DNA from: CAYNEO01 sp964396245
GTDB taxonomy: Bacteria > Zixibacteria > MSB-5A5 > GN15 > FEB-12
NCBI GenBank assembly: GCA_964396245.1
Contig: CAYNEO010000002.1
Span: 1 to 64,000, forward strand
DNA length: 64,000 nucleotides
Direction: 5' to 3'
This document shows, in pieces, positions 1-8,195 of this stretch (position 1 is its first letter; the number at the start of each line of letters is the position of its first letter). The position numbers were made by a program, and so were the translations under genes. The notes beneath the pieces were generated by a model. The model was not told the origin of the DNA. It made no database searches and saw only the letters and a program-made list of their open reading frames with translations.

Positions 1-2
1 TG

Positions 3-716
3 GGACTTTCTCGGACCTACCAGCTCCTCTACCTGCTCCTGGTGTATTCTCTCATTGGCCTTGGGGCGAACTGTATATATTTCCGAGCCTATGCTACAGG
101 TAACCATACCCTCTTAATGATCGCAGGTTGGCTCACCATAGCCACGGTGGTCGTTATGGTAGCTGTGCTCGCAGGGAGTGCACTAAAGCGCAAGGCCTCG
201 TTGAGTAAATACGGTTTCACTGTGGGTCGGGGCGCCCTCATCAGCCTGATCCTTGTCGCGGCCTGGTTTATTATGGAACTCATAAGAGGTATAGGATTTT
301 CAGCCGTCGACGTCAAGCTCATCGCAAGCGCGGGGCAGGTTACGGTAGAAGAAGTGACGTTCCGTGCTCTCCTTATCGCCACGCTAATTCAGATATTTCA
401 CAGGGCACGATGGCGAGTCCCGTTGGCGGTGGCTGCCAGTGCTTTCCGGTTTGCCGTCCCGCATATCCCGCTGAAAAGCTTTGCCGAACTGGTCGGTATT
501 ACCCTGTCAGCTATTATCCTCGGTTTCGTATATTATTGGACTCAGTCGATTCTACTGCCGCTCCTGGTTCACATGGTCTCGAATACCAGCATTTCATATG
601 GATTGACCGGAGCAGTCGTGATTATCCTTCTATACGGTTTACTCTCGTTTGCAGGCATGGTCGGGCGTCGAGAAGCCGCCGCCGTCGCTGTCGAAAAGGA
701 GGCGGTGGATGGCTAA
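3..716 (+). CDS. CPBP family intramembrane protease (5' end outside window)
   Basis: Polytopic membrane protein with the three motifs of the CPBP (CAAX protease/bacteriocin-processing, Abi) family. Numbered from the GTG at 42, these are EExxxR (E103, E104, R108), FxxxH (F137, H141) and HxxxN (H177, N181). In the family these residues form the intramembrane glutamyl-protease site. The frame is open back to base 3, and the residues upstream of the GTG (GLSRTYQLLYLLL) look like another membrane helix. The true start therefore probably lies before the window. About six hydrophobic segments are visible. The substrate is unknown; members act in prenyl-protein processing, bacteriocin immunity or peptide maturation. 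Family assignment is firm and function is not. Confidence 0.85.
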   Translation, partial: GLSRTYQLLYLLLVYSLIGLGANCIYFRAYATGNHTLLMIAGWLTIATVVVMVAVLAGSALKRKASLSKYGFTVGRGALISLILVAAWFIMELIRGIGFSAVDVKLIASAGQVTVEEVTFRALLIATLIQIFHRARWRVPLAVAASAFRFAVPHIPLKSFAELVGITLSAIILGFVYYWTQSILLPLLVHMVSNTSISYGLTGAVVIILLYGLLSFAGMVGRREAAAVAVEKEAVDG

Positions 717-872
717 GACGGGTGCTGTCGGCTCTTGATTCGGAGCGAACTTATGGACGCATGTATGACGAAGTAGCCTGCAACCAAAGCCTATCGAGAA
801 ACCAACTGATCCGGGCGCGTGTTCTAGATGCAAGCCGAAAGGGCGGCTTGGATGATAATGTGAGGCATCGAG

Positions 873-1433
873 GTGGACACGGACAGACCAGCCGAAGCCA
901 TAGAAGTACTGACCATCGGGCACTCAACACGAAGTATCGAAGAATTCTTATCTCTCCTGCGCTCCAATCATGTCACGACCGTGGTTGACATCCGAACGGT
1001 CCCGCGGTCGCGAAGAAATCCTCAGTACAACACAGACAGCCTGCCGGTATCGCTGGCTGAGGCCGGTATCGGGTATGCCCGGATGAGCGGTCTTGGTGGT
1101 TTTCGGAAGACGCGTCCGGACTCGCCGAACACAGCCTGGCGGAATGACTCGTTTCGCGGGTTTGCCGATTACATGCAGACGGACGAGTTCGAAAAGAGCC
1201 TGAATGACTTAATTGAACTGGCGCGGCGTAAACGGGTGGTCATCATGTGCGCCGAGGCGGTACCGTGGCAGTGTCATCGGTCGCTGATTGCGGACGCACT
1301 GACGGTGCGAGGGGTGAAAGTCAGGCATATTATCGATAAGGCGCACGTGAATGAGCACAAACTGACGTCGTTTGCCAGAGTCGAAGGGGCGAAAGTGACA
1401 TATCCCGGGCAGACGGAGCTGGACATGGAGTGA
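873..1433 (+). CDS. DUF488 domain-containing protein
   Basis: A 186-residue protein with the DUF488 signatures: TIGHS near residue 15, DIRTVPRSR near 39-47, and a C-terminal CAEAVPWQCHR segment in which the two cysteines and the His-Arg pair are conserved in the family. The start is a GTG, because no ATG precedes the conserved TIGHS strand in frame. The biochemical role of DUF488 is not established. It stands alone between the CPBP gene and a lipoprotein gene. Confidence 0.85.
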   Translation: MDTDRPAEAIEVLTIGHSTRSIEEFLSLLRSNHVTTVVDIRTVPRSRRNPQYNTDSLPVSLAEAGIGYARMSGLGGFRKTRPDSPNTAWRNDSFRGFADYMQTDEFEKSLNDLIELARRKRVVIMCAEAVPWQCHRSLIADALTVRGVKVRHIIDKAHVNEHKLTSFARVEGAKVTYPGQTELDME

Positions 1434-1477
1434 GCGGTGGTGTCGGCAGGCGTTAATAGATGAATTGGAGGTCCGAA

Positions 1478-2368
1478 ATGGAAATCAAACCTGACAGAAA
1501 AAGGCGAGTGGCAGGGTTGGTGGCAGTGATCGGGATAGGCTTGATCGTGGTGGCGTTCTCCGCGGGTTGTGGCGGATATGTCGCGGAAACGTCGGTTGGA
1601 ATCGAGGAGGGTTACGGCAACAGCAACTGGGCCGTACTGGACCAATACGGCGAGTGGGCGGTGGTACGGCCATTCGGCGAAGTCTGGCGGCCGTACGTTG
1701 CTGATACGTGGCGGCCGTTCTACTACGGTGACTGGATCTGGACGCAGGATGGCTGGGCGTGGTCGTCGTACGAGCCGTACGGGTGGGTCGTCTATCACTA
1801 CGGTGATTGGGATTATGAGCCGGATATCGGGTGGTTCTGGATACCGGGAGACCGCTGGTCGCCGGCCCGGGTGAGGTGGTTCAGGCATGGCGATTATATC
1901 GGCTGGGCGCCTATTCCCCCGCGCGGTGTGACCTGGCCGGAGCCGTGGGAAGCCCGCGAGTTTCATCCGTGGAATATCGTGCCGGCGCGTGATTTCACTC
2001 GCGATAATGTCGGCAACTACCGGGTGAAAGAGTACCGGCCCGAAGGAGAAGGCGGCCGGGGCAAAGTGCGTGTCGAGCACAAGGCGCCTGACCGGAATTT
2101 CATCCAGCAACTGACCAATTCTGCGGTGGAACGACACAAGATTCAGCGCGAGAAGGTGAAGGTCGGCAAGCATGAGCTGCAGAGGATGCAGATGCCGGAT
2201 CATGAACGTCAGCGGGCAGAACAGCACCGACCGGAGGTGGAAAAGCAGACGCACCGCGAGCATCAGCTCAAACCGGTACCGCACCAGGAAGGCAGGGGCA
2301 GAGAAAAAGGAAAGGGGCACGAAGGTAAGGGCAATGACCATGGCCGTGATGGCCGGGGCAGGAATTAG
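1478..2368 (+). CDS. DUF6600-type lipoprotein, Trp/Tyr-rich
   Basis: Predicted lipoprotein of 296 residues. The N-terminus is a basic stretch, a hydrophobic segment and a lipobox ending FSAGC, so Cys is the likely lipidation site. The middle carries repeated WxxYGDW, GWVVYHYGDW and GWAPIPPRG blocks typical of DUF6600. The last ~100 residues are charged, rich in Lys, Arg, His, Glu and Gly, and probably disordered. I chose ATG 1478 because GGAGG lies 6 bases upstream; an in-frame ATG at 1460 has no such site. Function is unknown. The family is common in envelope gene sets of uncultivated Gram-negative phyla. Confidence 0.8.
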   Translation: MEIKPDRKRRVAGLVAVIGIGLIVVAFSAGCGGYVAETSVGIEEGYGNSNWAVLDQYGEWAVVRPFGEVWRPYVADTWRPFYYGDWIWTQDGWAWSSYEPYGWVVYHYGDWDYEPDIGWFWIPGDRWSPARVRWFRHGDYIGWAPIPPRGVTWPEPWEAREFHPWNIVPARDFTRDNVGNYRVKEYRPEGEGGRGKVRVEHKAPDRNFIQQLTNSAVERHKIQREKVKVGKHELQRMQMPDHERQRAEQHRPEVEKQTHREHQLKPVPHQEGRGREKGKGHEGKGNDHGRDGRGRN

Positions 2369-2388
2369 CTCCTGGTGAGGTAGTCGAT

Positions 2389-2434
2389 GTTGCGTCAGGT
2401 CACACCGGCCTCCGGTTAGCAGACCTGACGCAAC
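2389..2434. repeat. Long hairpin between convergent genes
   Basis: A 13-bp perfect stem (2389-2401 with 2422-2434, GTTGCGTCAGGTC) encloses a smaller 5-bp stem (ACCGG/CCGGT, 2404-2416). No T-run follows on either strand. It sits just after the DUF6600 gene and before the convergent gene ending at 2571. It may stabilise 3' ends or be part of a dispersed repeat. Confidence 0.6.
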
Positions 2435-2444
2435 GGAGAGCATC

Positions 2445-2484
2445 GCTCAGGCTGATGGGTGAGGGCTCAGGCTGACGAGTGAGG
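2445..2484. repeat. Two tandem 20-bp units
   Basis: Two adjacent 20-bp copies beginning GCTCAGGCTGA and ending GTGAGG, at 2445-2464 and 2465-2484, differ at two positions. They are non-coding and lie between convergent genes. Confidence 0.8.
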
Positions 2485-2503
2485 GCCGTAATGGATCGAA
2501 GGA

Positions 2504-2530
2504 CTGGATTCCAGCTTTCGCTGGAATGAT
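2504..2530. repeat. REP-like palindrome
   Basis: ATTCCAGC (2508-2515), a TTTC loop and GCTGGAAT (2520-2527) form a perfect 8-bp stem inside a CTGGATTCC...GGAATGAT context. This resembles the ATTCC...GGAAT palindromes scattered through many bacterial genomes. I found no second copy in the window. Confidence 0.5.
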
Positions 2531-2570
2531 AGACACGTGAGGGGATACATTGTGGATGGTACGGGTGGTG

Positions 2571-2969
2571 TCAACCGGCGGTGCTATTCCGGGGTTTCCG
2601 GAGCCATTCCAGGGCATCGTGTTCGTTGGTGAACAGGCGGACGTTTATGCTGTCGCCGTAAATTTCCTGAAGGATGGCGAACATGGTGGCGTTGGCATGG
2701 GTAATCCCGTGATGTGACACGAGCGCCCACCGGCTGGCGCCGAACCGTTCGCCGACGTTGTTCACGTATGACTGGAAGTGCTCGATTTCCTTGACATCCC
2801 AATCAAACACCCCCCTGGTCAGGTCTGAGATCGAATCCATGTTGGGACGGAATCTGGGGTCGGCCAGGATTTCCTCGATAAACTCTATCTCCTGTTCAAC
2901 ACTGATATTGCCGGAGTACACAACCCGGATCAGATTACGTGCCTGATCGATTTCATAGTGGCCTATCAT
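2571..2969 (-). CDS. SpoIIAA/STAS-like protein
   Basis: Small soluble protein of 132 residues without signal peptide or membrane segment. The pattern (MIGHYEID..., then VVYSGNISVEQEIEFIEEILADP, ending NEHDALEWL) matches SpoIIAA-like/STAS folds that occur as stand-alone proteins. AGGAG lies 13 bases upstream of the ATG, a little far. No anti-sigma partner is adjacent, so a signalling role is only an inference. Confidence 0.55.
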   Translation of the reverse strand: MIGHYEIDQARNLIRVVYSGNISVEQEIEFIEEILADPRFRPNMDSISDLTRGVFDWDVKEIEHFQSYVNNVGERFGASRWALVSHHGITHANATMFAILQEIYGDSINVRLFTNEHDALEWLRKPRNSTAG

Positions 2970-3255
2970 GTGAACTGACGCATCTCCTGGCGGGCGCAGT
3001 GTCTGCTTCCGCGGTATTACGGCGTTTACGGTGCCTGTTCAGAATTTAGAGACGGGTGTCAGCGCGAGCGAGTGCAAAGTGAGTTTGCGATTCGGGTTAG
3101 TGTGACCCGAGCACACGGTCCCACTGTGGCTCAAACAACTACCGGTTCAGTATACGGAGGCAGACTTCACACGTCAATAATAAATTTCGACAGTCCTTGT
3201 CGGAATTCGCGATGAACCGCGAGGGCCGGCAATGGCCCACAGGTACTACCTCGAG

Positions 3256-5652
3256 CTAGCCCTCCCATTTCCAGTCCCGGATTTCGGGCATATCCATGCC
3301 ATGCTCTTTGATGTAGTTGGTATGTTTGGTCAGCATGAGGTCGCACTTATCCTTGACCGCCTGACCCTTGTCTTTCAACCGCGGTACCCGGTCGATTGCC
3401 GCTTTAACCAGATGATAGCGACTCAGGTGGTTGAGGACGCGCATGTCAAACGGCGTGGTGGTCCTGCCCTCTTCCTTGTAGCCGTGAACGTGGAAACGAA
3501 CCGGGTTAGGCCGGTGATGGACAAGTTCATGAACCACTCGTGGATAGCCGTGGAAGGCAAAGATGACGTCAGTGTCCTCGGTGAAGAGTTCATCGAATTT
3601 ATTTTCGTCCATGCCGTGCGGGTGATCCTGGGGCGCCATGAGGGCCATCAGGTCCACCACATTGATCACACGCGTCGCGAGATCAGGCAGTTCTTTTCGC
3701 AGGAATTGCGCGGCGGCGATTAGTTCCTCGGTGGGGACGTCACCGGCGCAGGCCAGAATGATCTCCGGCTTTTCGCGTTTATTGCCGGCCCACTCCCACT
3801 CTGAAATGCCGCGGGCACAATGTTCCTTGGCGGTTTTCATGTCCAGCCACTGCGGAATAAGCTGTTTTGAGGCGACGATCAGGTTGACATAGTCGCGGCT
3901 GCGGAGACAGTGATCGGCTACTGACAGGAGGCAGTTGGCATCCGGCGGCAGGTAAATGCGCGCGACCGAGCTTTTCTTGTTGGCGACATTGTTAATGAAG
4001 CTGGGCACCTGGTGGGTGTAACCGTTGTGGTCCTGCCGCCACACGTGAGATGTCAGCAGGTAGTTCAGTGACGACAGCGGCTTCCTCCACGGGACTTCTT
4101 TGGAGACTTTGAGCCACTTGGCGTACTGGTTGAGCATGGAATCGATAATGGGGATGAACGCTTCGTAGCAGGCAAAGAAGCCGTGGCGTCCGGTCAGCAG
4201 GTAACCTTCGAGCCATCCCTGGCAGGTATGTTCGCTGAGGATTTCCATCACGCGGCCGTCCTGCGACAGCCATTCATCGGATTCGATCAGCGGCCACATG
4301 AAGGCGCGGCCGGTAGCCTCGAAAATATGCTCCATGCGATTGGACGTGGTCTCGTCGGGACAGAAAAAACGCAGGTTGCGTTCATTCTTGTTGGCGTCGA
4401 AGATATCGCGAACGAACTTGGCGAGTTGTTTCGTTCCTTCGGCTTTACACGACGCCGGTCCGGCGATATCGATGGCGTAGTCGGTGTAGTCGGGCATTTT
4501 GAGCGGCGTCAGCAGGTTACCGCCGTTGGCAAATTCATTCATACCGATTCTTCGGGCGCCGGTCGGACATTGCGACCTGACATCGTCAACGGGTTTACCG
4601 TCATCGGTGAACAATTCTTCGGGTTTATAACTGCGCAGCCATGCCTCGAGGATGTGTCGGTGTTCGTCGTTGGTCTGCGGATTCATGACGGGAATCTGGT
4701 GGGCGTGGAAGGTTCCCTCCACCTGGTGACCGTCGACCTCATGCGGACAGGTCCATCCCTTGGGTGTTCGGAGGATTATCATGGGCCACTCCGGCTTCAC
4801 GATGTTGCCTTCGTCGCGCGCCTGTTTCTGGATTTCGAGAATATGTGTATAAGCCCAGTCGACAGCGTTCCACATGAGGTGGTGAACGCGGTCCGGTTCA
4901 TCGCCGGAGACGATGTGTACCTGATACCCGTAGCCGTTGAACAGGTTGACAAGTTCGTCGTCACTCATCCTTCCCATGATAGTCGGCCCGGACAATTTAT
5001 ATCCGTTCAAATGCAGGATGGGCAGCACGGCGCCGGATGTGGCCGGATTCAGGTACTTGTTGGAATGCCAGGCGGTAGCAAGCGGGCCGGTTTCGGCCTC
5101 GCCATCGCCCACGACACACACGGAGATGAGGTCGGGATTATCGAGCACGGCGCCGTAGGCGTGAGTCAGGCTGTAACCGAGTTCGCCACCTTCGTGGATC
5201 ATACCGGGCGTGCCCGGAAAGAGGTGACTCGGCATACCATACGGCCATGAAAACTGGCGGACAAACTCAGTCAGGCCCGGGATATCGAAATTGATATCAT
5301 CGTAGTATTCCTGAAACGTGCCCTCTAGAAAGAGGTTAGCCAGGATAGCCGGAGCGCCGTGACCGGGTCCCACGATGAGCAGGATGGAGGCGTCGGTATC
5401 GAGAATCAACCGGTTGAGGTGCGCATAGATCATATTGAGACCGGGCTGTGTTCCCCAGTGTCCCAGCAGGCGTGTCTTGATATGCTCGACCTTGAGCGGC
5501 TCACGAAGCAGCGGGTTTTCTTTGAGGTACAACTGTGCGGCGCCGAGATAATTGGCGGCGCGCCAATAGGCGTTGAGCTTGTCGATGCGGTCTTGCGGTA
5601 TATGCGCAGGGTCAGCGCCCGGTTTCTTTGTTTTTGTATTTGTCTTGTCCAT
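3256..5652 (-). CDS. xfp: Phosphoketolase (xylulose-5-P/fructose-6-P)
   Basis: Thiamine-diphosphate enzyme that splits xylulose 5-phosphate (and often fructose 6-phosphate) with phosphate to acetyl phosphate plus glyceraldehyde 3-phosphate (or erythrose 4-phosphate). The 798-residue length is normal. Visible motifs are GHWGTQPGLN (64-73), GHGAPA (97-102), the ThDP/Mg motif GDGEAETG (182-189) and HLNGYKLSGPT (214-224). AGGAG is 7 bases before the ATG. It follows ackA on the same strand and overlaps it by 41 bases, so the two enzymes are translated from one mRNA: acetyl phosphate made here is turned into acetate and ATP by AckA. Whether it prefers X5P or F6P cannot be read from the sequence. 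Confidence 0.95.
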   Translation of the reverse strand: MDKTNTKTKKPGADPAHIPQDRIDKLNAYWRAANYLGAAQLYLKENPLLREPLKVEHIKTRLLGHWGTQPGLNMIYAHLNRLILDTDASILLIVGPGHGAPAILANLFLEGTFQEYYDDINFDIPGLTEFVRQFSWPYGMPSHLFPGTPGMIHEGGELGYSLTHAYGAVLDNPDLISVCVVGDGEAETGPLATAWHSNKYLNPATSGAVLPILHLNGYKLSGPTIMGRMSDDELVNLFNGYGYQVHIVSGDEPDRVHHLMWNAVDWAYTHILEIQKQARDEGNIVKPEWPMIILRTPKGWTCPHEVDGHQVEGTFHAHQIPVMNPQTNDEHRHILEAWLRSYKPEELFTDDGKPVDDVRSQCPTGARRIGMNEFANGGNLLTPLKMPDYTDYAIDIAGPASCKAEGTKQLAKFVRDIFDANKNERNLRFFCPDETTSNRMEHIFEATGRAFMWPLIESDEWLSQDGRVMEILSEHTCQGWLEGYLLTGRHGFFACYEAFIPIIDSMLNQYAKWLKVSKEVPWRKPLSSLNYLLTSHVWRQDHNGYTHQVPSFINNVANKKSSVARIYLPPDANCLLSVADHCLRSRDYVNLIVASKQLIPQWLDMKTAKEHCARGISEWEWAGNKREKPEIILACAGDVPTEELIAAAQFLRKELPDLATRVINVVDLMALMAPQDHPHGMDENKFDELFTEDTDVIFAFHGYPRVVHELVHHRPNPVRFHVHGYKEEGRTTTPFDMRVLNHLSRYHLVKAAIDRVPRLKDKGQAVKDKCDLMLTKHTNYIKEHGMDMPEIRDWKWEG

Positions 5653-6865
5653 AACTCACTCCTGTCTTTCTTTTCACAAGGTTGCCGGCATGAAGAGCAA
5701 CCATATATTCTTCATTTGTTTCCATAACCCTGACTGTGACGCGGCTGTCGTTGGTTGAGATGATGTCAGCATTTTGGGTATTGGCGTTATTGTCGAGTTC
5801 AATTCCCGCGTACGCCATCGTTCGGCATACGTGCTGTCGAATTTCGGGCGACTTCTCCCCTATGCCGCCGGTGAAGATGAGCGTGTTCAGCCCTCCGAGC
5901 ACGGCCGTAAGGGCGCCCAGGAATTTTCTGGCCTGATAGCAGAAGAGTTCGATCGCTTCTTTTGCGTTTGGCTCGGAGTCTTGCTTCTCAATCAAGTCCT
6001 TCATGCTGGCGCTGATACCGGAAACGCCGAGCAGTCCTGACTTTTGATTGATCATTTCATTTATGGCCGAGGCGGGCCATTTCTTGTGCATCAGCAGGTG
6101 CGGAAAGATGCCCGGGTCGAGGTCACCGGTGCGCGTGCTCATGACAAGACCGCCGGCAGGCGTGAAGCCCATGGTAGTATCGACTCCCTCTCCGTCTTTT
6201 ACGGCAACCATACTGGCGCCGCTGCCGAGATGAGCTATGATAACTTTTTCCTTCGCAGTTTCGGGTCCGGCAAGTCCTTCGAGTTTTCGTAGAATGTATT
6301 CATAGGACAGCCCGTGAAATCCGTAGCGCATGATGCCGTGTTCGAACATGTTTCGAGGAAGGGCATATATTTGGGCCACCCGCGGCATATTCCGGTGGAA
6401 AGCGGTGTCGAAGCAGGCCACCTGCGGGGTTTCAGGGAATATGCGGCGAAGTTTGTCGAGTGCATCGAGTTCGCGCGGGAGATGGTCCGGCGCCAGCGGG
6501 ACGAGTTTGTGCAGGTGCGCCTCAACCTCGGGCGTAATTACCTGTGGGCGGATGTATTCGCTACCGCCATGCACCAGGCGATGCCCGATTACATCGACAG
6601 ACATATCCGGCCGTGTTTTGTTCAGCCACGATAAGATCGAATCAAGTGCGGCGCTGTGGTCGGCGATATCCGCCGCTTTGTCGACAATTCGCTTCCCGGC
6701 TTTGTCGTCTATGGTCAGTCTGCTATCATCTGAGCCGATGCCGCTTGCCTTGGCCATATATACGGAAGTTGGGTTGTCGCTCATGCGAAACAAGCCACAC
6801 TTGAGACTGGAGGATCCACTGTTGATACTGAGAATGTGAAGATGATCTGTATCCGAGTTCGGCAT
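5612..6865 (-). CDS. ackA: Acetate kinase
   Basis: Converts acetyl phosphate and ADP to acetate and ATP, reversibly, in the cytoplasm. The 417 residues contain all family landmarks: INSGSSSLK (N15 region), RLVHGG (R96), FDTAFH, GFHGLSYEY, HLGSGAS, MGFTPAGGLVMSTRTGDLDPG (read in two parts) and FTGGIGEKSPEIR. It is the first gene of the ackA-xfp pair. The last ~14 codons extend past the usual family end and overlap the start of xfp in another frame. The ribosome site before its ATG is weak (AGGAAGG about 14 bases upstream). The pairing indicates a bifid-shunt style acetate branch rather than a Pta-AckA pathway; no pta is in the window. Confidence 0.95.
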   Translation of the reverse strand: MPNSDTDHLHILSINSGSSSLKCGLFRMSDNPTSVYMAKASGIGSDDSRLTIDDKAGKRIVDKAADIADHSAALDSILSWLNKTRPDMSVDVIGHRLVHGGSEYIRPQVITPEVEAHLHKLVPLAPDHLPRELDALDKLRRIFPETPQVACFDTAFHRNMPRVAQIYALPRNMFEHGIMRYGFHGLSYEYILRKLEGLAGPETAKEKVIIAHLGSGASMVAVKDGEGVDTTMGFTPAGGLVMSTRTGDLDPGIFPHLLMHKKWPASAINEMINQKSGLLGVSGISASMKDLIEKQDSEPNAKEAIELFCYQARKFLGALTAVLGGLNTLIFTGGIGEKSPEIRQHVCRTMAYAGIELDNNANTQNADIISTNDSRVTVRVMETNEEYMVALHAGNLVKRKTGVSYGQDKYKNKETGR

Positions 6866-7291
6866 TGTCTCTTGTTTCGCCTTCCTGACCTTTCCGACGG
6901 GTCATCCGTGTAATCAAAACAGCTTTTTAAGCGCCCCGATACGGCAGCTCGTGATGATTCATCTGGAGAGCGGGTCGATGAGACCGTTTCGCAGGTGGTT
7001 ACCGGCAGCTTAATATCTTCTCACTATAGAACAATCCGGTCTGTCGGTAGTTTCGTTTGTTTGGCAACTCGAGGAGATTGTGAGTCGGGGCGACAAGAAC
7101 TCGCGTCGGTGTATTCAGAGTCCGGCGCGATTCAACTCTCAATTGGTCTTTTACTTGACACCCTGCCCTATCACGGACTATTTTTTTCCACGGGCACGTA
7201 TCGTGTGATAACAACACACTTCCGGGTCGTTTGACGACAGTTCGGTCGGAAAGCGCACCGGCAATTTTCAGGGGACTTCCGGAGGTTTAGT
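6866..7291. other. 426-bp divergent intergenic region
   Basis: Separates ackA (leftward) from the lipoprotein gene at 7292. Apart from the rightward promoter candidate listed separately I see no gene: the open frames here lack codon bias and ribosome sites. Confidence 0.5.
7155..7184 (+). promoter_or_regulatory. Sigma-70-like promoter for lipoprotein gene 7292
   Basis: TTGACA at 7155-7160, an 18-base spacer and TATTTT at 7179-7184, about 108 bases upstream of the ATG. The -35 box is perfect and the -10 matches 4 of 6. Confidence 0.5.
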
Positions 7292-8017
7292 ATGAAGCGG
7301 AGACTGTGGTTGAGCGTCTTTATCGGGGTTTTCGGTGCAGTGCTGGTTGGATGCAGCGAAGATGACGGCGGTGTAGATGTGGATCCGCTGCCGAGTGTAG
7401 TGATAATTTACCAGGCCGACTCAAGCTGGGCGGAAGATTATGCCGATATGCTTACCGGTACGGATTTTGACGTCTCGTTACTGGAAATCAACGACGTCGC
7501 ATCCGCGAATTTTTCACAAACGTCGCTCATCGTAGTGGACTCGCGAACCGGCAGCGGTTATGAGTGGGGAACACCGGCCGCGGTAGCGGCCATCAAGAAC
7601 AGCGGCAAGCCGGTACTGGGGCTCGGTTTCGGCGGGGCCAGACTGTTCGGGCAGATGGGATTGTCGATCAACTGGGGTCACGCCTGGGTCAACTCGGATA
7701 CCACCAGCACTGAAAAGGCCGCGACCTGTGTGAAAATAATGGTTCCTGCGTTCGAGGTATTCACGACACCGACACCGTTCCATATCCCGCCCGATTGGAT
7801 CGTCGAGTTGTATTATCAGTCGGGATATATCGGCGAATATGCTCCGGAGTTGGCGGACAGCGTTCTTCTGCTCGGTCGCGAACCGGTTGATACGGCTCAT
7901 TATACATTGACGGCGGAGGGCCGGTGTACGCTGTGGGGGTTTACCAATTCGCCGACATCAATGACGCCGACCGGTTATTCGTTATTTTTTAATATCGTGG
8001 CGCATATGGCTGATTAG
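7292..8017 (+). CDS. Predicted lipoprotein of unknown function
   Basis: A 241-residue protein with a lipoprotein signal peptide (basic MKRR, hydrophobic core, lipobox VLVGC). The body has alternating strands and helices, with VVIIYQADSSWAEDYADML, SLIVVDSRTGSG and KPVLGLGFGGARLF segments. These read like a Rossmann or flavodoxin/class-I-amidotransferase-like fold (the GLGFGGA turn), but no catalytic set is recognisable. GGAGG sits 6 bases before the ATG. It is a single-gene unit behind a sigma-70-like promoter. Confidence 0.75.
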   Translation: MKRRLWLSVFIGVFGAVLVGCSEDDGGVDVDPLPSVVIIYQADSSWAEDYADMLTGTDFDVSLLEINDVASANFSQTSLIVVDSRTGSGYEWGTPAAVAAIKNSGKPVLGLGFGGARLFGQMGLSINWGHAWVNSDTTSTEKAATCVKIMVPAFEVFTTPTPFHIPPDWIVELYYQSGYIGEYAPELADSVLLLGREPVDTAHYTLTAEGRCTLWGFTNSPTSMTPTGYSLFFNIVAHMAD

Positions 8018-8195
8018 GACGTAAGGCGCTAAACCACATAGAATCTGCGGGGATGAAAAATCCGCTTGTCGAGTGGGGTGTCTTACCATTTATTACGGCC
8101 CGTCTGAAACCGCTGGAACCAGAGGAGCACCATTGGTCGCAAAATGACGGCTATGCGGTTCGAGCGGGCGTAATACGTGAGACGAACCACCTACC

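Noticed and set aside
699..730. Nine-codon peptide behind GGAGG at the end of the CPBP gene
   Set aside because: The GGAGG is inside codons of the CPBP protein and the frame stops after nine residues.
410..988. 192-codon + strand frame
   Set aside because: Overlaps the CPBP motifs and the DUF488 start in another frame; no conserved sequence.
1274..2443. 389-codon - strand frame
   Set aside because: Spans parts of two real + strand genes and their gap; repetitive proline/arginine shadow of the Trp/Tyr-rich DUF6600 gene.
2445..2484. CRISPR array
   Set aside because: Only two directly adjacent 20-bp units without spacers, and no cas gene.
4183..5250. 355-codon + strand frame opposite xfp
   Set aside because: Antisense shadow of a certain gene; no ribosome site, no recognisable family.
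6995..7234. 79-codon + strand frame in the ackA/lipoprotein gap
   Set aside because: Runs through the promoter candidate, and no ribosome site precedes it.
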